A program made the position numbers and the translations under genes. Under the pieces are notes generated by a model. That model worked only from the letters and a program-made list of their open reading frames with translations, did not search any database and was not told the DNA's origin. Positions 43,155 to 52,207 of a stretch of 64,000 nucleotides of DNA are shown in pieces (position 1 is the stretch's first letter; every line of letters begins with the position of its first letter). The DNA is from Salinarimonas sp. Lineage in GTDB: Bacteria > Pseudomonadota > Alphaproteobacteria > Rhizobiales > Beijerinckiaceae. The stretch is from assembly GCF_040111675.1 (NCBI RefSeq), contig NZ_CP157794.1:5247501-5311500 (forward strand). Direction: 5' to 3'.

Positions 43155-44371
43155 GCGGCGCGGACGTTCTCGTGATCGGCGGCGGGCCGGCGGGCGCGGC
43201 GGCGGCTTTGCGCCTCGCCCAGGGCGGCCTCGACGTGATGCTGGTGGAGCGCGAGGCGGGCCCGCACGACAAGGTCTGCGGCGAGTTCGTCTCCGGCGAG
43301 GCCTGCGCGATGCTGGACGGACTCGGCCTCGCCCCGCCGGCCCCCGAAGCGCCGACGATCGATCGGCTGACCCTCGCCGTCGGGCCGCGCACGGCGGAGG
43401 CGCCGCTGCCGTTCCGCGCCTGCGGCCTGAGCCGGCGCGTGCTGGACGAGGCGCTGCTCGCGGCGGCGGCGCGCGCGGGCGTGCGGCTCGTGCGCGGGCT
43501 CGCCGTCCGCGGCCTCGATCGGGGCCCGGGTGATCTCTGGCGCGCCAGGCTCGCGGACGGGACGACCTGCGCGGCGCCCCGGGCTGTCCTCGCGGTCGGC
43601 AAGCGCGACCTGCGCGGCCACGCCCGCCCGCGTCCCGCGGACGCGGATCTCGTCGGCTTCAAGACGCATCTCGCCCTCCCGCCCGCGGGCGCGGCGCGCC
43701 TGTCCGGGCGCATCGCGCTCGTGGCGTTCGCAGGCGGCTATGCCGGCCTGCAGCTCGTCGAGGGCGGCCGGGCCAATCTCTGCCTCGTCGCCGACACCCG
43801 CCTGGTGCGCGCCGCGGGCGGCGGGCTGGAGGGCGTCGTCGCCCGGGTCGCCGGCGAGACGCCCGTCCTCGCCGATGCGCTCGCGGGCGCCCGCGCCCTG
43901 CACGAACGGCCCCTCGCGATCGCGAAGATCCCCTACGGCTTCGTGCATCGCCCGGCGGCGGACGATCCGCCAGGGCTCTACCGGGTCGGGGATCAGGCGG
44001 GCGTGGTGCCGTCCTTGTGCGGCGACGGCCTCGCCATCGCGCTGCATGCCGGCCTGCGCGCGGCCGGGGCGATCCTGGCGGGCGAGGATGCGCGCGCGCA
44101 CCACGCGCGGCTCGCGGCGGAGATCGGCCCTCAGATCGGGCGGGCGCGGCTCCTGGAGCGGCTCGGGCGCGGCGCGCTCGGGCGTCGCCTCGCCGTCGTC
44201 GCGGCGACGCTCGCGCCGGCGCTCGTGGCGCGCGCCGCGGCTGCGACGCGGGTCCCCGAACGCGCCTGGCGCAGTGCGATCACCAGTCGGTCTCCATCAC
44301 CTGGATCGCCGCCGGCGTCATCAGGACGGCGAACAGCACCGGCAGGAAGAACACGATCATCGGCACCGTGA
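43151..44371 (+). CDS. FAD-dependent oxidoreductase of the PKS cassette (geranylgeranyl reductase-like)
   Basis: A 406-residue flavoprotein with the dinucleotide-binding motif VLVIGGGPAGAAAALRLA at about 5-22 and the KVCGEFVSGEA segment typical of the geranylgeranyl reductase/halogenase branch. The late FAD motif GLYRVGDQAGVVPSLCGDGLAIAL is also present. It probably oxidises or reduces the polyketide product. The folded part should end near residue 370; the last approximately 36 residues (after RVPERAW) are serine/proline-rich and overlap the antisense end of tadC by 92 bases, as if the original stop codon were lost. Confidence 0.85.
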   Translation: MSGADVLVIGGGPAGAAAALRLAQGGLDVMLVEREAGPHDKVCGEFVSGEACAMLDGLGLAPPAPEAPTIDRLTLAVGPRTAEAPLPFRACGLSRRVLDEALLAAAARAGVRLVRGLAVRGLDRGPGDLWRARLADGTTCAAPRAVLAVGKRDLRGHARPRPADADLVGFKTHLALPPAGAARLSGRIALVAFAGGYAGLQLVEGGRANLCLVADTRLVRAAGGGLEGVVARVAGETPVLADALAGARALHERPLAIAKIPYGFVHRPAADDPPGLYRVGDQAGVVPSLCGDGLAIALHAGLRAAGAILAGEDARAHHARLAAEIGPQIGRARLLERLGRGALGRRLAVVAATLAPALVARAAAATRVPERAWRSAITSRSPSPGSPPASSGRRTAPAGRTRSSAP

Positions 44372-45233
44372 GCTTCGGCGGCAGCGCGGCGGCCTTCTTC
44401 TCGGCCTCGTTCATGCGCTGGTCGCGGCTCTCCTGCGCGAGAACGCGCAGGGCCTGGCCGATGGGGGTGCCGTAGCGCTCGGCCTGGACGAGCGCCTGCG
44501 AGACCGCCTTCACGGTCTCGAGCCCGGTGCGTATCGCCAGGTTCTCGTAGGCGAGCCGGCGGTCGTTGAGATAGGCCATCTCGGCGCTGGCGAGGGCGAG
44601 CTCCTCGGCGAGCGCGACGGAATTCGGCCCGACCTCGAGCCCGACGCGCTTGAAGGCCTGCTCGATCGACATGCCGGCCTCCACGCAGATCAGCAGGAGA
44701 TCGAGCGCGTCGGGCCAGGACCGGCGGATCGAGAGCTGCCGCTTGGCCTTGGCGTTGGAGAGGTAGATCTCCGGCGCCTTCACGCCGACATAGGCCGCCA
44801 CCATTACGATCGCCAGCCGCAGCAGCGGCGGCAGGCCGAGATCGGCGACCACGAACAGGTACAGGGCCGCGAGCGCGCACAGGCCGATCGGGGTCGCGAG
44901 GCGGAAGAACAGGAAGGTGTACTCGGCGCGCTCGCCGCGGAAGCCCGCCTGCATGAGCTGCATCTTCGCGGATTCGGTGCCGAGCCAGTCCGAGAGCTTG
45001 AAGCGCTCCACGATCTCCTTGATGCGCGCCTGCGGCCGCTGCCGCAGGGAGCCGCGGCTGCGATCCGCAGCGATCCGGTCGCGCTCGCGCGCCCGGATCC
45101 GCTCGCGCTCCACCGCCACCGCCTTCATGCGCTTGTCGAGATTGTCGCCGCTGACGAGCGGCATGGCGAGCGAGTAGACGGTGGCTGCGGCGGCGATCAT
45201 GGCCAGCGCCGTGGCCAGCAGGTTGGTGTCCAT
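44280..45233 (-). CDS. tadC: Tad pilus inner-membrane platform protein TadC
   Basis: A 317-residue type II secretion F-domain protein, one of the two platform proteins of the Tad pilus machine. It has an N-terminal helix (about 5-25), helices around residues 107-150, and the F domain with LLLICVEAGMSIEQAFKRV, followed by a C-terminal hydrophobic pair (TVPMIVFFLPVLFAVLMTPAAI). It is the last gene of the Tad operon, nine bases after tadB, and its end overlaps the antisense FAD reductase by 92 bases. Confidence 0.93.
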   Translation of the reverse strand: MDTNLLATALAMIAAAATVYSLAMPLVSGDNLDKRMKAVAVERERIRARERDRIAADRSRGSLRQRPQARIKEIVERFKLSDWLGTESAKMQLMQAGFRGERAEYTFLFFRLATPIGLCALAALYLFVVADLGLPPLLRLAIVMVAAYVGVKAPEIYLSNAKAKRQLSIRRSWPDALDLLLICVEAGMSIEQAFKRVGLEVGPNSVALAEELALASAEMAYLNDRRLAYENLAIRTGLETVKAVSQALVQAERYGTPIGQALRVLAQESRDQRMNEAEKKAAALPPKLTVPMIVFFLPVLFAVLMTPAAIQVMETDW

Positions 45234-45242
45234 CGTCTCGCC

Positions 45243-46223
45243 TCAGATCTCGAAGTTGATCATGTTGCGCATCACCAGCACGCCCATCGCCATCCACAAG
45301 GCGCAGCAGCCGAGCACGATCCGGCCCAGACCCGTCGTCCAGAGCAGCGAGATGTAGTCGGGGCTCGTGAGATAGGTGAGCAGCGCGACGAGGAAGGGCA
45401 GCGAGGCGATGATCGCCGCGGAGGCCTTGGCCTCCATGCTCATCGCCTTGATCTTGCCCCGCATGCGCCGGCGCTCGCGCAGCACCCGCGACAGGTTGCC
45501 CAGGGCCTCGGAGAGGTTGCCGCCGGCCTTCGACTGGATGCCGATGGCGATGGCGAAGAAGTTGGCCTCCGGGATGGGCACGCGCTCGGCCATCTTCTGG
45601 ATCGCCTCCGACAGCGGGATGCCGATGGCCTGCGATTCCATCACGTGGCGGAACTCGGTCCGGATCGGCTCGCGGGCGTTGATCGCGATCTCGCGGATGC
45701 AGTCCCCGAGGGGAAGGCCCGAGCGGATGCCGCGCACGATGATGTCGATGGCGTTGGGAAGCTCCTCGATGAAGCCGGCGATGCGCTTCTTCGCCCGATG
45801 GCCGAGCAGCCAGCGCGGCAGGCCGAAGGCGCCGACGAAGCCCGCGAGACCCGCGACGAGCAGGCTGCGCGTGAGCAGCAGGCCCAGGAGCGCGAGCACG
45901 ACGCCGAGCCCCGCGCTCAGGAGGTAGAAGCGCGACGGCGGCCAGTCGAGCCCCGCCCGCGCGAGGCGCTGCTCGATCGTGACGCGGTTCTGCGCGTTCT
46001 TGCGGGCCTCGACCTCCTTGAGGCTCTGGGCGATCTGCTCCCGGCGGTTCTGGCCGCCCCCCGTCACCCGCTCGGTCCGCACCGCCGGACCGCGTGCGAC
46101 GAGCGCGCGCTGGCGCTTCTCGGCGCGGCGATCGCCGGAGAGGATCGGATAGACGAAGACCCAGGCGAGGCCGCCGACGGCCGCCATGATCATGGCCGCG
46201 GCGACGAGCGTGTTCATGTCCAT
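45243..46223 (-). CDS. tadB: Tad pilus inner-membrane platform protein TadB
   Basis: A 326-residue platform protein with an N-terminal membrane helix (about 6-28), central helices around 95-130 and a type II secretion F domain containing DIIVRGIRSGLPLGDCIREIA. It closes with two more helices (AIIASLPFLVALLTYL and MAMGVLVMRNMI). TadB and TadC together form the inner-membrane base on which the CpaF ATPase drives pilin extrusion. It lies 13 bases after cpaF and nine before tadC. Confidence 0.94.
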   Translation of the reverse strand: MDMNTLVAAAMIMAAVGGLAWVFVYPILSGDRRAEKRQRALVARGPAVRTERVTGGGQNRREQIAQSLKEVEARKNAQNRVTIEQRLARAGLDWPPSRFYLLSAGLGVVLALLGLLLTRSLLVAGLAGFVGAFGLPRWLLGHRAKKRIAGFIEELPNAIDIIVRGIRSGLPLGDCIREIAINAREPIRTEFRHVMESQAIGIPLSEAIQKMAERVPIPEANFFAIAIGIQSKAGGNLSEALGNLSRVLRERRRMRGKIKAMSMEAKASAAIIASLPFLVALLTYLTSPDYISLLWTTGLGRIVLGCCALWMAMGVLVMRNMINFEI

Positions 46224-46236
46224 CGCCGGGGGCCTC

Positions 46237-47742
46237 TCATTCCTGCGCCTCCGAGACCTCGAGCTTGTCGAGGGCGGCGGCGAGCGCGGTCTCGCAACCG
46301 TAATAGCGGGCCCTCTCCCAGAAGCGCGGGCGGCCGATGCCGGTGGAGCGATGGCGGCCGATCAGGCGCCCGTTCGCGTCCTCGCCGACGATGTCGTAGA
46401 CGACCAGATCCTGGGTGATGATGACGTCGCCCTCCATGCCCACCACCTCGGTGATGTGGGTGATCCGCCGCGAGCCGTCGCGCAGGCGCGCCGCCTGGAT
46501 GATCACGTCGATGGAGGAGACGATCATCTCGCGGATCGTGCGAGAAGGCAGGGCGAAGCCGCCCATGGTGATCATCGATTCGATACGCGACAGGCACTCG
46601 CGCGGCGAGTTGGCGTGCAGCGTGCCCATCGAGCCGTCGTGGCCGGTGTTCATCGCCTGCAGCAGGTCGAAGGCCTCCGGCCCGCGCACCTCGCCGACGA
46701 TGATGCGCTCGGGGCGCATGCGCAGGCAGTTGCGCACGAGGTCGCGCATCGTCACCTGGCCCTGGCCCTCGAGGTTGGGCGGGCGCGTCTCCAGGCGCAC
46801 CACGTGCGGCTGCTGCAGCTGCAGCTCGGCGGCGTCCTCGCAGGTGATGACGCGCTCGTCGTGCTCGATGTAGTTGGTCAGGCAGTTCAGCAGCGTCGTC
46901 TTGCCCGAGCCCGTGCCGCCGGAGATGACCGTATTGCAGCGGACCCGGCCGATGATCTTGAGGATGTCCGCGCCCGGCGGCGCGATTGCGCCGAACTTGG
47001 TCAGCTGGTCGAGGGTGAGCTTGTCCTTCTTGAACTTTCGGATCGTCAGCGTCGGGCCGTCGAGCGACAGCGGCGGGGCGATGACGTTGACGCGCGAGCC
47101 GTCGGGGAGGCGCGCGTCGCAGATCGGGCTCGACTCGTCGACCCGGCGGCCGACCTGGCTGACGATCCGCTGGCAGATGTTCATCAGCTGCTGATTGTCG
47201 CGGAAGCGGATGTTGGTCAGCTGGATCTTGCCCGAGACCTCGATGTAGGTCTTGTTCGCGCCGTTGACCATGATGTCGGCGATGTCGTCGCGGGCGAGCA
47301 GCGGCTCGAGCGGGCCGTAGCCGAGCACGTCGTTGCAGATGTCCTCGAGCAGCTCCTCCTGCTCGGCGATGGACATGACGACGTTCTTGAGCGCGATGAT
47401 CTCGTTGACGATGTCGCGGATTTCCTCGCGCGCCGAATCCGCCTCGAGGCGCGCGAGCTGCGCGAGATCGATGGCCTCGATCAGCGCGCCGAAGACCATG
47501 CTCTTCGTCTGGTAGTACTTGTCCGACTTGTGGCGCTCCTCGACGACGAGCGGCTTCTCGATCGCCGCCTTCGGCTCGAGCGACGTCGCCGGCGTATAGC
47601 CCGGGTCGGGCAGGACGGGGACCGCCTGCGGCGCCGGAGCCGGCGCCCCGTCGCCCGGATCCTTCGCGAGCGGCACCACCGGCGGCGCCGCTCGGGGCAT
47701 CGTCGCCGGCTGGGCTCCGCCTTGAGATCGCTTACCGAACAT
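46237..47742 (-). CDS. cpaF: Tad pilus assembly ATPase CpaF/TadA
   Basis: A 501-residue secretion ATPase of the VirB11/PulE superfamily. The first 65 residues are proline-rich and disordered; the N-terminal domain (about 75-265) precedes Walker A GGTGSGKT (275-282), and the conserved EVRGPEAFDLLQAMNTGHDG plus GTLHANSPRE (Walker B and His boxes) follow. It powers pilus extension and probably retraction. It is located 26 bases after cpaE and 13 before tadB in the minus-strand Tad operon. Confidence 0.96.
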   Translation of the reverse strand: MFGKRSQGGAQPATMPRAAPPVVPLAKDPGDGAPAPAPQAVPVLPDPGYTPATSLEPKAAIEKPLVVEERHKSDKYYQTKSMVFGALIEAIDLAQLARLEADSAREEIRDIVNEIIALKNVVMSIAEQEELLEDICNDVLGYGPLEPLLARDDIADIMVNGANKTYIEVSGKIQLTNIRFRDNQQLMNICQRIVSQVGRRVDESSPICDARLPDGSRVNVIAPPLSLDGPTLTIRKFKKDKLTLDQLTKFGAIAPPGADILKIIGRVRCNTVISGGTGSGKTTLLNCLTNYIEHDERVITCEDAAELQLQQPHVVRLETRPPNLEGQGQVTMRDLVRNCLRMRPERIIVGEVRGPEAFDLLQAMNTGHDGSMGTLHANSPRECLSRIESMITMGGFALPSRTIREMIVSSIDVIIQAARLRDGSRRITHITEVVGMEGDVIITQDLVVYDIVGEDANGRLIGRHRSTGIGRPRFWERARYYGCETALAAALDKLEVSEAQE

Positions 47743-47768
47743 CGCAACTCGTCTCCCCGTCGGAGGCC

Positions 47769-49013
47769 TCAGGACGCCTTGCGGCGCGTGAGCTTGGACA
47801 GGATCGGCTCGAGCATGGTCCTGCGGGCGCGACGCTCACCGGTGCGGCCGACCACGGCGCCGGCGAGATCGTTGAAGAGCTCGGCGCAGCGGGCGTTCGG
47901 CTGCATCTCGGCGATCATCTGGCCATTGTTGGCCGCCGTGCCGAACAGCTGCGCGTCGAACGGAAGCACGGCCGCGAGGTCGAGCCCGATCGCCTTGGCG
48001 AAGTCGGAGGGGCCGATCTCGGGGCGCTTGGGGATCGCGGCCTGATTGAGGACGACCTTCGGTGGGCGATCGTTCGGGCGCGCCTGGCGGAGCAGGTCCA
48101 CCAGGTTCTTGGCGTTGCGCAGCGAGGCGAGCTCGGGCGCCGCCACGATCACGATCTCGTCGGACGAGACCAGAAGCCGGCGCGACCATGCGGTCCAGAC
48201 GTGCGGCACGTCGAGGACGATCGCCGGCGTCGACGCGCGCAGGATGTCGAGCAGGTTGTCGAAGGCGGTCTCGGTGAGGTCGCAGGTGCGGTCGAGCAGG
48301 GCCGGCGCCGCGAGCAGGCTGAGCTTGTCCGAGCATTTCGACAAGAGCCGGTCCACCATGTTGGCGTCGACCCGCTCGGGCGCGAAGATGGCCTCCGCGA
48401 TGCCCTGCGGCGGGTCCTGGTTGAAATCGAGCCCGGCCGTGCCGAAGGCGATGTCGAGGTCGACGATCACGGTGGACATGTCGAGCTTGCGCGACAGCGC
48501 CCAGCCGACATTGTGCGCGACCGTGGAGGCGCCGACGCCGCCCTTGGCGCCGACGACGGCGACGGTGCGCCCGAGCGGCGGCGCGCCGGGAGCCGCGAAC
48601 AGGCCGGAGATCGCCCGCACCACCCCGAGTGCGTCGATCGGGGCGATCAGGTAGTCGCTGACGCCGCGGGCGATCAGCTCGCGGTAGAAGGTCACGTCGT
48701 TGACGTGGCCGATGACGATCACCTTCGTGCCCGCGTCGCAGACTTCCGAGAGGGCGTCGAGCTGGCCGAGGAACTCGCCCTGGCTCTGGTGGCGCGTCTC
48801 GAGCAGCACGACGTTGGGCGTCGGCGCCTGGGCGTAGGCGGCGGCCGCGGCGGGCGCGCCCCCGGTCTGGACGCGCACGTGCGCCTTCTGCATGCGTCGG
48901 TCGAGCGCCGCCGCCTCGACGGCCGCGGCGAGGTCCGCCGTCTCGCAGAAGGCCTGCATGGTGATGCGCGGAACGGGAGGGATCATCTCGTCGCGCACGG
49001 GGATCTCGGTCAT
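47769..49013 (-). CDS. cpaE: Tad pilus localisation protein CpaE/TadZ
   Basis: A 414-residue protein with an N-terminal receiver-like domain (about 65-140) lacking the usual phospho-acceptor pattern, and a C-terminal MinD/ParA ATPase domain with a deviant Walker A GAKGGVGAST (155-164). TadZ/CpaE proteins place the pilus machine at the cell pole. The start ATG 49013 follows AGAGGAT; the frame stays open a further 250 bases upstream, but that stretch lies over cpaD and is not protein-like. It is 26 bases before cpaF. Confidence 0.93.
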   Translation of the reverse strand: MTEIPVRDEMIPPVPRITMQAFCETADLAAAVEAAALDRRMQKAHVRVQTGGAPAAAAAYAQAPTPNVVLLETRHQSQGEFLGQLDALSEVCDAGTKVIVIGHVNDVTFYRELIARGVSDYLIAPIDALGVVRAISGLFAAPGAPPLGRTVAVVGAKGGVGASTVAHNVGWALSRKLDMSTVIVDLDIAFGTAGLDFNQDPPQGIAEAIFAPERVDANMVDRLLSKCSDKLSLLAAPALLDRTCDLTETAFDNLLDILRASTPAIVLDVPHVWTAWSRRLLVSSDEIVIVAAPELASLRNAKNLVDLLRQARPNDRPPKVVLNQAAIPKRPEIGPSDFAKAIGLDLAAVLPFDAQLFGTAANNGQMIAEMQPNARCAELFNDLAGAVVGRTGERRARRTMLEPILSKLTRRKAS

Positions 49014-49036
49014 TGCGACATCCTCTTTCGCTGCGC

Positions 49037-49753
49037 TCAGTCTTCGGGGAAGGAGGTGGCGGGATATTCCGCCGCGCGCACCGCCCGGACGTCGGGGAGC
49101 CGCGCGTTGACGTCGATCGGCGTCGCGGTGCGCGCCCGGACCAGGTCGACCGGGTCGGCGACCTGGGCGGCGACGTTGTTCTGCGTGGCGCAGCCGTGGT
49201 TCCAGTGCTGCTCGTTGCGCAGGTTGAAGCCCGCGTCCGAGACGCCGAGGTCCTGCGGCCACAGCCCGCACCGGCTCTGGACCCGCGCGTCGAGCTGGCG
49301 GAACGAGAGGCGGATCGCCGCCGCGAGCTCGGCATTGGCGGGGCGGTAGCCCGACACGGAGAGATAGCCGGCGGGAACCCCGGCCGCGGCGAGCGTCGCT
49401 CTGACGCTCTCCAGCGTGCGCCGGGTCCCGATCTCGTCCCCGCCTTCGGGCACCTGCACGTGGAGCGCGCCGCTGCCGCCGTCGCGATAGCGCGCCGCGA
49501 AGGCGGCGACGTCCGTGCGCTGGCGCGGATCGAGGCCCACGCCCCTGATCATGACGTCGAGGACCGCAGGCGTCTGCGTCAGCGCGATCGGGTGGCGCTC
49601 GCGGTAGTCGGCGGGATAGGTGGAGCCGGTCTGGACGACCCGGTCGGCGCAGGCGCCGAGCGCCGCGAGGGCCCCGACGAGGAACAGGCGCCCGGCGAAC
49701 GCGGCGGCGGTGCGCCGGCCGGTGCGGGGTTCGACTTGTGCGGTTCGCGCCAT
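49037..49753 (-). CDS. cpaD: Tad pilus lipoprotein CpaD
   Basis: A 238-residue exported protein. Residues 17-36 form a hydrophobic signal ending in the lipobox-like ALGAC, so it is probably an outer-membrane lipoprotein. The C-terminal domain contains GYRPANAELAAAIRLSFRQLDARV and the conserved CGLWPQDLG, features of CpaD, which supports the CpaC secretin. It follows cpaC by 45 bases and precedes cpaE by 23. Confidence 0.92.
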   Translation of the reverse strand: MARTAQVEPRTGRRTAAAFAGRLFLVGALAALGACADRVVQTGSTYPADYRERHPIALTQTPAVLDVMIRGVGLDPRQRTDVAAFAARYRDGGSGALHVQVPEGGDEIGTRRTLESVRATLAAAGVPAGYLSVSGYRPANAELAAAIRLSFRQLDARVQSRCGLWPQDLGVSDAGFNLRNEQHWNHGCATQNNVAAQVADPVDLVRARTATPIDVNARLPDVRAVRAAEYPATSFPED

Positions 49754-49798
49754 TCGTGTGGTCCTTGCTCGAAAGGTCTCGGCTCGAGAGTCTCGTCG

Positions 49799-51295
49799 TC
49801 AGTCCGCGATGAAGCCGAAGGTGCCCCTCAGCCCGATCGGATCGACCGGGCCCGCCGTGCCGTAGATCTGGTTCAGCCGCCCGAGCAGGACCGTCTGGGG
49901 ATCGTAGGCGTCGACGAAGCCGTCGTCCGGCCGCGCCACCTCCGTCGGCTGCATGGGCTGCGCGATGTAGGGCGTGACGAGGATCATCAGCTCGGTCTCG
50001 CGCCGCTCGTAGGCGGTCGACCGGAACAGCGCGCCGAGGATCGGCACGTTGAGGAGGCCCGGAAAGCCGTTGACGCGCCGGTCCATGCGCTGGCTGAGCA
50101 GGCCCGCCGTCATGATCGTCGCGCCCGAGCCGAGCTCCAGGCTCGTCGCGGATTCACGCGTCTTGAAGCCGGGGTAGGGCGAGCCGCCGATCTCGACCGA
50201 GACGCTCGGATCGATTTCGCGCACCCGGGTCGCGACGCGCAGCGAGATGCGCCCGCTGGAGAGCACCACCGGCGTGAAGGAGAGGTTGACGCCGAAGTCG
50301 AGGAGCTCGATGCCGCACTCGAGGGTGGCCCCGGTGCCCGAGCAGCTGCGGATCGGGATCTGGCCGCCGGCCTGGAAATCCGCGGTCTCGCCCGAGATCG
50401 CCACGAGCGTCGGCTCGGCGAGGACCCGCAGCAGGCCCACGCTCTCGAAGGCGTCGAGGGTGGCCTCGAGGCTGAAGCCGCCGCCCTGAAGGCCGGCGCG
50501 CACCTCGCCGCCCGTGCCGGACGAGCTCAGGGTCAACCCTTCGAAGCCGCCCACGGGGTTCGGCGTCCAGCCCGCATTGGTCTCGATGCCGAAGCGCTTG
50601 AGCACGGAGCGCTCCACCTCGACCACCGTCACCCGCAGCATGACCTGGTCCTCGCCGCCGATCGTCAGCGAGTTGACCACCGCGCCCGCCGTGCCCTCGG
50701 AGACGCCGACGAAGGCCTGGGCGATGTCGACCGCCCGCTGGGCCTCGAGCGCCGAGGAGACGGCGCCCGTGAGCACGATCGATTCGCCCGCCGCCTGGAC
50801 CTCCACGGTCGAGCCCGGCAGGGTGCGGCGCAGCGTGTCGCGCAGCGCCACGAGATCGCGGCCGACATCGACGTCGAGCGAGGCGATCTGCCGCCCCTCG
50901 GCGTCGAAGGCGAACACGGAGGTGGCGCCGGCGGCCTGCCCGATGAGGAAGATCTTGCGGGTCGAGCGCACGACGGCGTTGGCCACGGCGGGATTGGCGA
51001 CGAAGACCTCCCGCGCGTCCGCCGGGAGCTCCACGATCACGGACTTGCCCACCGCGACGTCGACCCGGCGCGCCACGGCGCCCTCTCCCGCGCCGATCCT
51101 GACGATCGGCGCCGAGGAGGCGACGTGCGGCGCGACGATGCCGGGCGCGGCGCGATCCCAGTCGGCGGCCGGCGCGGCGGTCGGCGCGGCGCCGAGCCCG
51201 AGGATAAGCGCGGCGCTCGCCAGCGCCGTCGCGAGAGGCCGCCGCGGCGGCGTCGGCCGCATCGCCTGAACGGAAAGGGACTCGAACGGGGGCAT
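49799..51295 (-). CDS. cpaC: Tad pilus secretin CpaC/RcpA
   Basis: A 498-residue outer-membrane secretin. A signal peptide (about 12-46, ending AAPAAD) is followed by a pilus N-terminal domain (VGKSVIVELPADAREVFVANPAVANAV), a BON-like segment (TLPGSTVEVQAAGESIVLTG) and the secretin core ending in VNGFPGLLNVPILGALFRS and TELMILVTPYI. The start at ATG 51295 is favoured; ATG 51262 would shorten the leader by 11 residues. It lies 11 bases after cpaB. It forms the pilus exit pore. Confidence 0.95.
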   Translation of the reverse strand: MPPFESLSVQAMRPTPPRRPLATALASAALILGLGAAPTAAPAADWDRAAPGIVAPHVASSAPIVRIGAGEGAVARRVDVAVGKSVIVELPADAREVFVANPAVANAVVRSTRKIFLIGQAAGATSVFAFDAEGRQIASLDVDVGRDLVALRDTLRRTLPGSTVEVQAAGESIVLTGAVSSALEAQRAVDIAQAFVGVSEGTAGAVVNSLTIGGEDQVMLRVTVVEVERSVLKRFGIETNAGWTPNPVGGFEGLTLSSSGTGGEVRAGLQGGGFSLEATLDAFESVGLLRVLAEPTLVAISGETADFQAGGQIPIRSCSGTGATLECGIELLDFGVNLSFTPVVLSSGRISLRVATRVREIDPSVSVEIGGSPYPGFKTRESATSLELGSGATIMTAGLLSQRMDRRVNGFPGLLNVPILGALFRSTAYERRETELMILVTPYIAQPMQPTEVARPDDGFVDAYDPQTVLLGRLNQIYGTAGPVDPIGLRGTFGFIAD

Positions 51296-51306
51296 GGGCG
51301 CCTCTC

Positions 51307-52107
51307 TCACGGGATCGGGCTCGAGCGCGGGATGCCGAAGCGCACGATGGTCAGGCTGTCCGCTTCCTCCTCGACGGCCTCCTCCTCCGCGCTCGGCGAG
51401 GCGTCCGCGAGGCTGCGCAGGACGAGGGAGAGCTGGCCGGTGCGCTGGGCGAGCGTGACGAACTCCGCCTGGGCGGGCGTCAGCTCGAGCGTGGCGGTCT
51501 CGCCGTCGACGAAGGCGTTGCCCTCCTCGTCGAGCTCGACGTTCTTGCCGATGGCGAGGACGCGGACGTTGCGCAGGATCGTCTCGGAGACGTGCACGTC
51601 CGTCTCGAGCTGCTGCGAGGCGGTCTCGTCGCGATAGGTGGAGATCACGTCGACGCGGTCGTTGGGGAGGACGAAGCCGCCTGCGGTGCTCGATCCGCGC
51701 GAATCGATGGAGATGGCGACGGCGCGCATGCCCGAGGGCAGCACCGCCGACAGGAAGCCGCCGCTCTCGGACCGAACCAGTCGCTCGCGCCGGATCGGCT
51801 CGCCGGCGAGCACGCCGGCCCGGGCGATGGCGCCGGTGGCGACCTCCATGCCGTCGTCGGCGGTGATGAGGCCCTCCGGAAGGGCGTCGGCCGGCCAGTC
51901 CTGCCAGCGCAGATCCTGCTCGGTGAGGGTCTGGCCCATCGGAATCGCGGCGGCCGCGACGAGGACGGAGGTCATGTCGAGGGCCGGTGCCGGCGCCGCG
52001 ACCGGGACGGGCTCGGGAGCCGGAGGCGGATCGGAGCGCATCAGGATCATCGCCCCGGCGCCGGCCGCCAATGCGAGTCCCAGGACTGCCAGCTGTGCTC
52101 GTCTCAT
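51307..52107 (-). CDS. cpaB: Flp pilus assembly protein CpaB/RcpC
   Basis: A 266-residue protein anchored by an N-terminal helix (about 4-24, AQLAVLGLALAAGAGAMIL). It has a SAF-type domain (AAIPMGQTLTEQDLRWQDWP) and the RcpC core VLPSGMRAVAISIDSRGSS with NDRVDVISTYRDE. It works with the CpaC secretin in the periplasm. It is the first gene of the second part of the operon, with a 100-base gap to cpaA that contains a TTAACCAT motif. Confidence 0.92.
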   Translation of the reverse strand: MRRAQLAVLGLALAAGAGAMILMRSDPPPAPEPVPVAAPAPALDMTSVLVAAAAIPMGQTLTEQDLRWQDWPADALPEGLITADDGMEVATGAIARAGVLAGEPIRRERLVRSESGGFLSAVLPSGMRAVAISIDSRGSSTAGGFVLPNDRVDVISTYRDETASQQLETDVHVSETILRNVRVLAIGKNVELDEEGNAFVDGETATLELTPAQAEFVTLAQRTGQLSLVLRSLADASPSAEEEAVEEEADSLTIVRFGIPRSSPIP

Positions 52108-52207
52108 GGTTCGAAGTCCGCGTGCTGCGAGAATTGCTCGCGTCGGACTTCATCAGCGAATCGTCAACTTATGGTTAATCGATCCTATCGAACCGTTGGG
52201 CAATCGA
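52108..52207 (-). promoter_or_regulatory. internal promoter region upstream of cpaB
   Basis: A 100-base gap between cpaA and cpaB, AT-richer than its surroundings. It carries TTAACCAT on the minus strand at 52171-52178, 64 bases before the cpaB start. The same octamer lies upstream of the pilin gene at 53376-53383. A separate transcription start for cpaB-tadC is likely but not shown. Confidence 0.45.
52171..52178 (-). promoter_or_regulatory. TTAACCAT motif upstream of cpaB
   Basis: Minus-strand octamer TTAACCAT, a form of half-site associated with CtrA-regulated promoters in alphaproteobacteria, followed 5 bases on by TTGAC. Confidence 0.4.

Noticed and set aside
47769..49271. Longer form of CpaE beginning near 49271
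   Set aside because: The additional 86 residues lie antiparallel-free over cpaD, are arginine-rich and lack domain character; ATG 49013 has a ribosome site.
49799..52153. Possible giant fusion protein joining cpaC with an upstream 280-residue extension
   Set aside because: The extension is arginine/glycine-rich reading of cpaB in another frame; cpaC has its own ATG and signal peptide at 51295.
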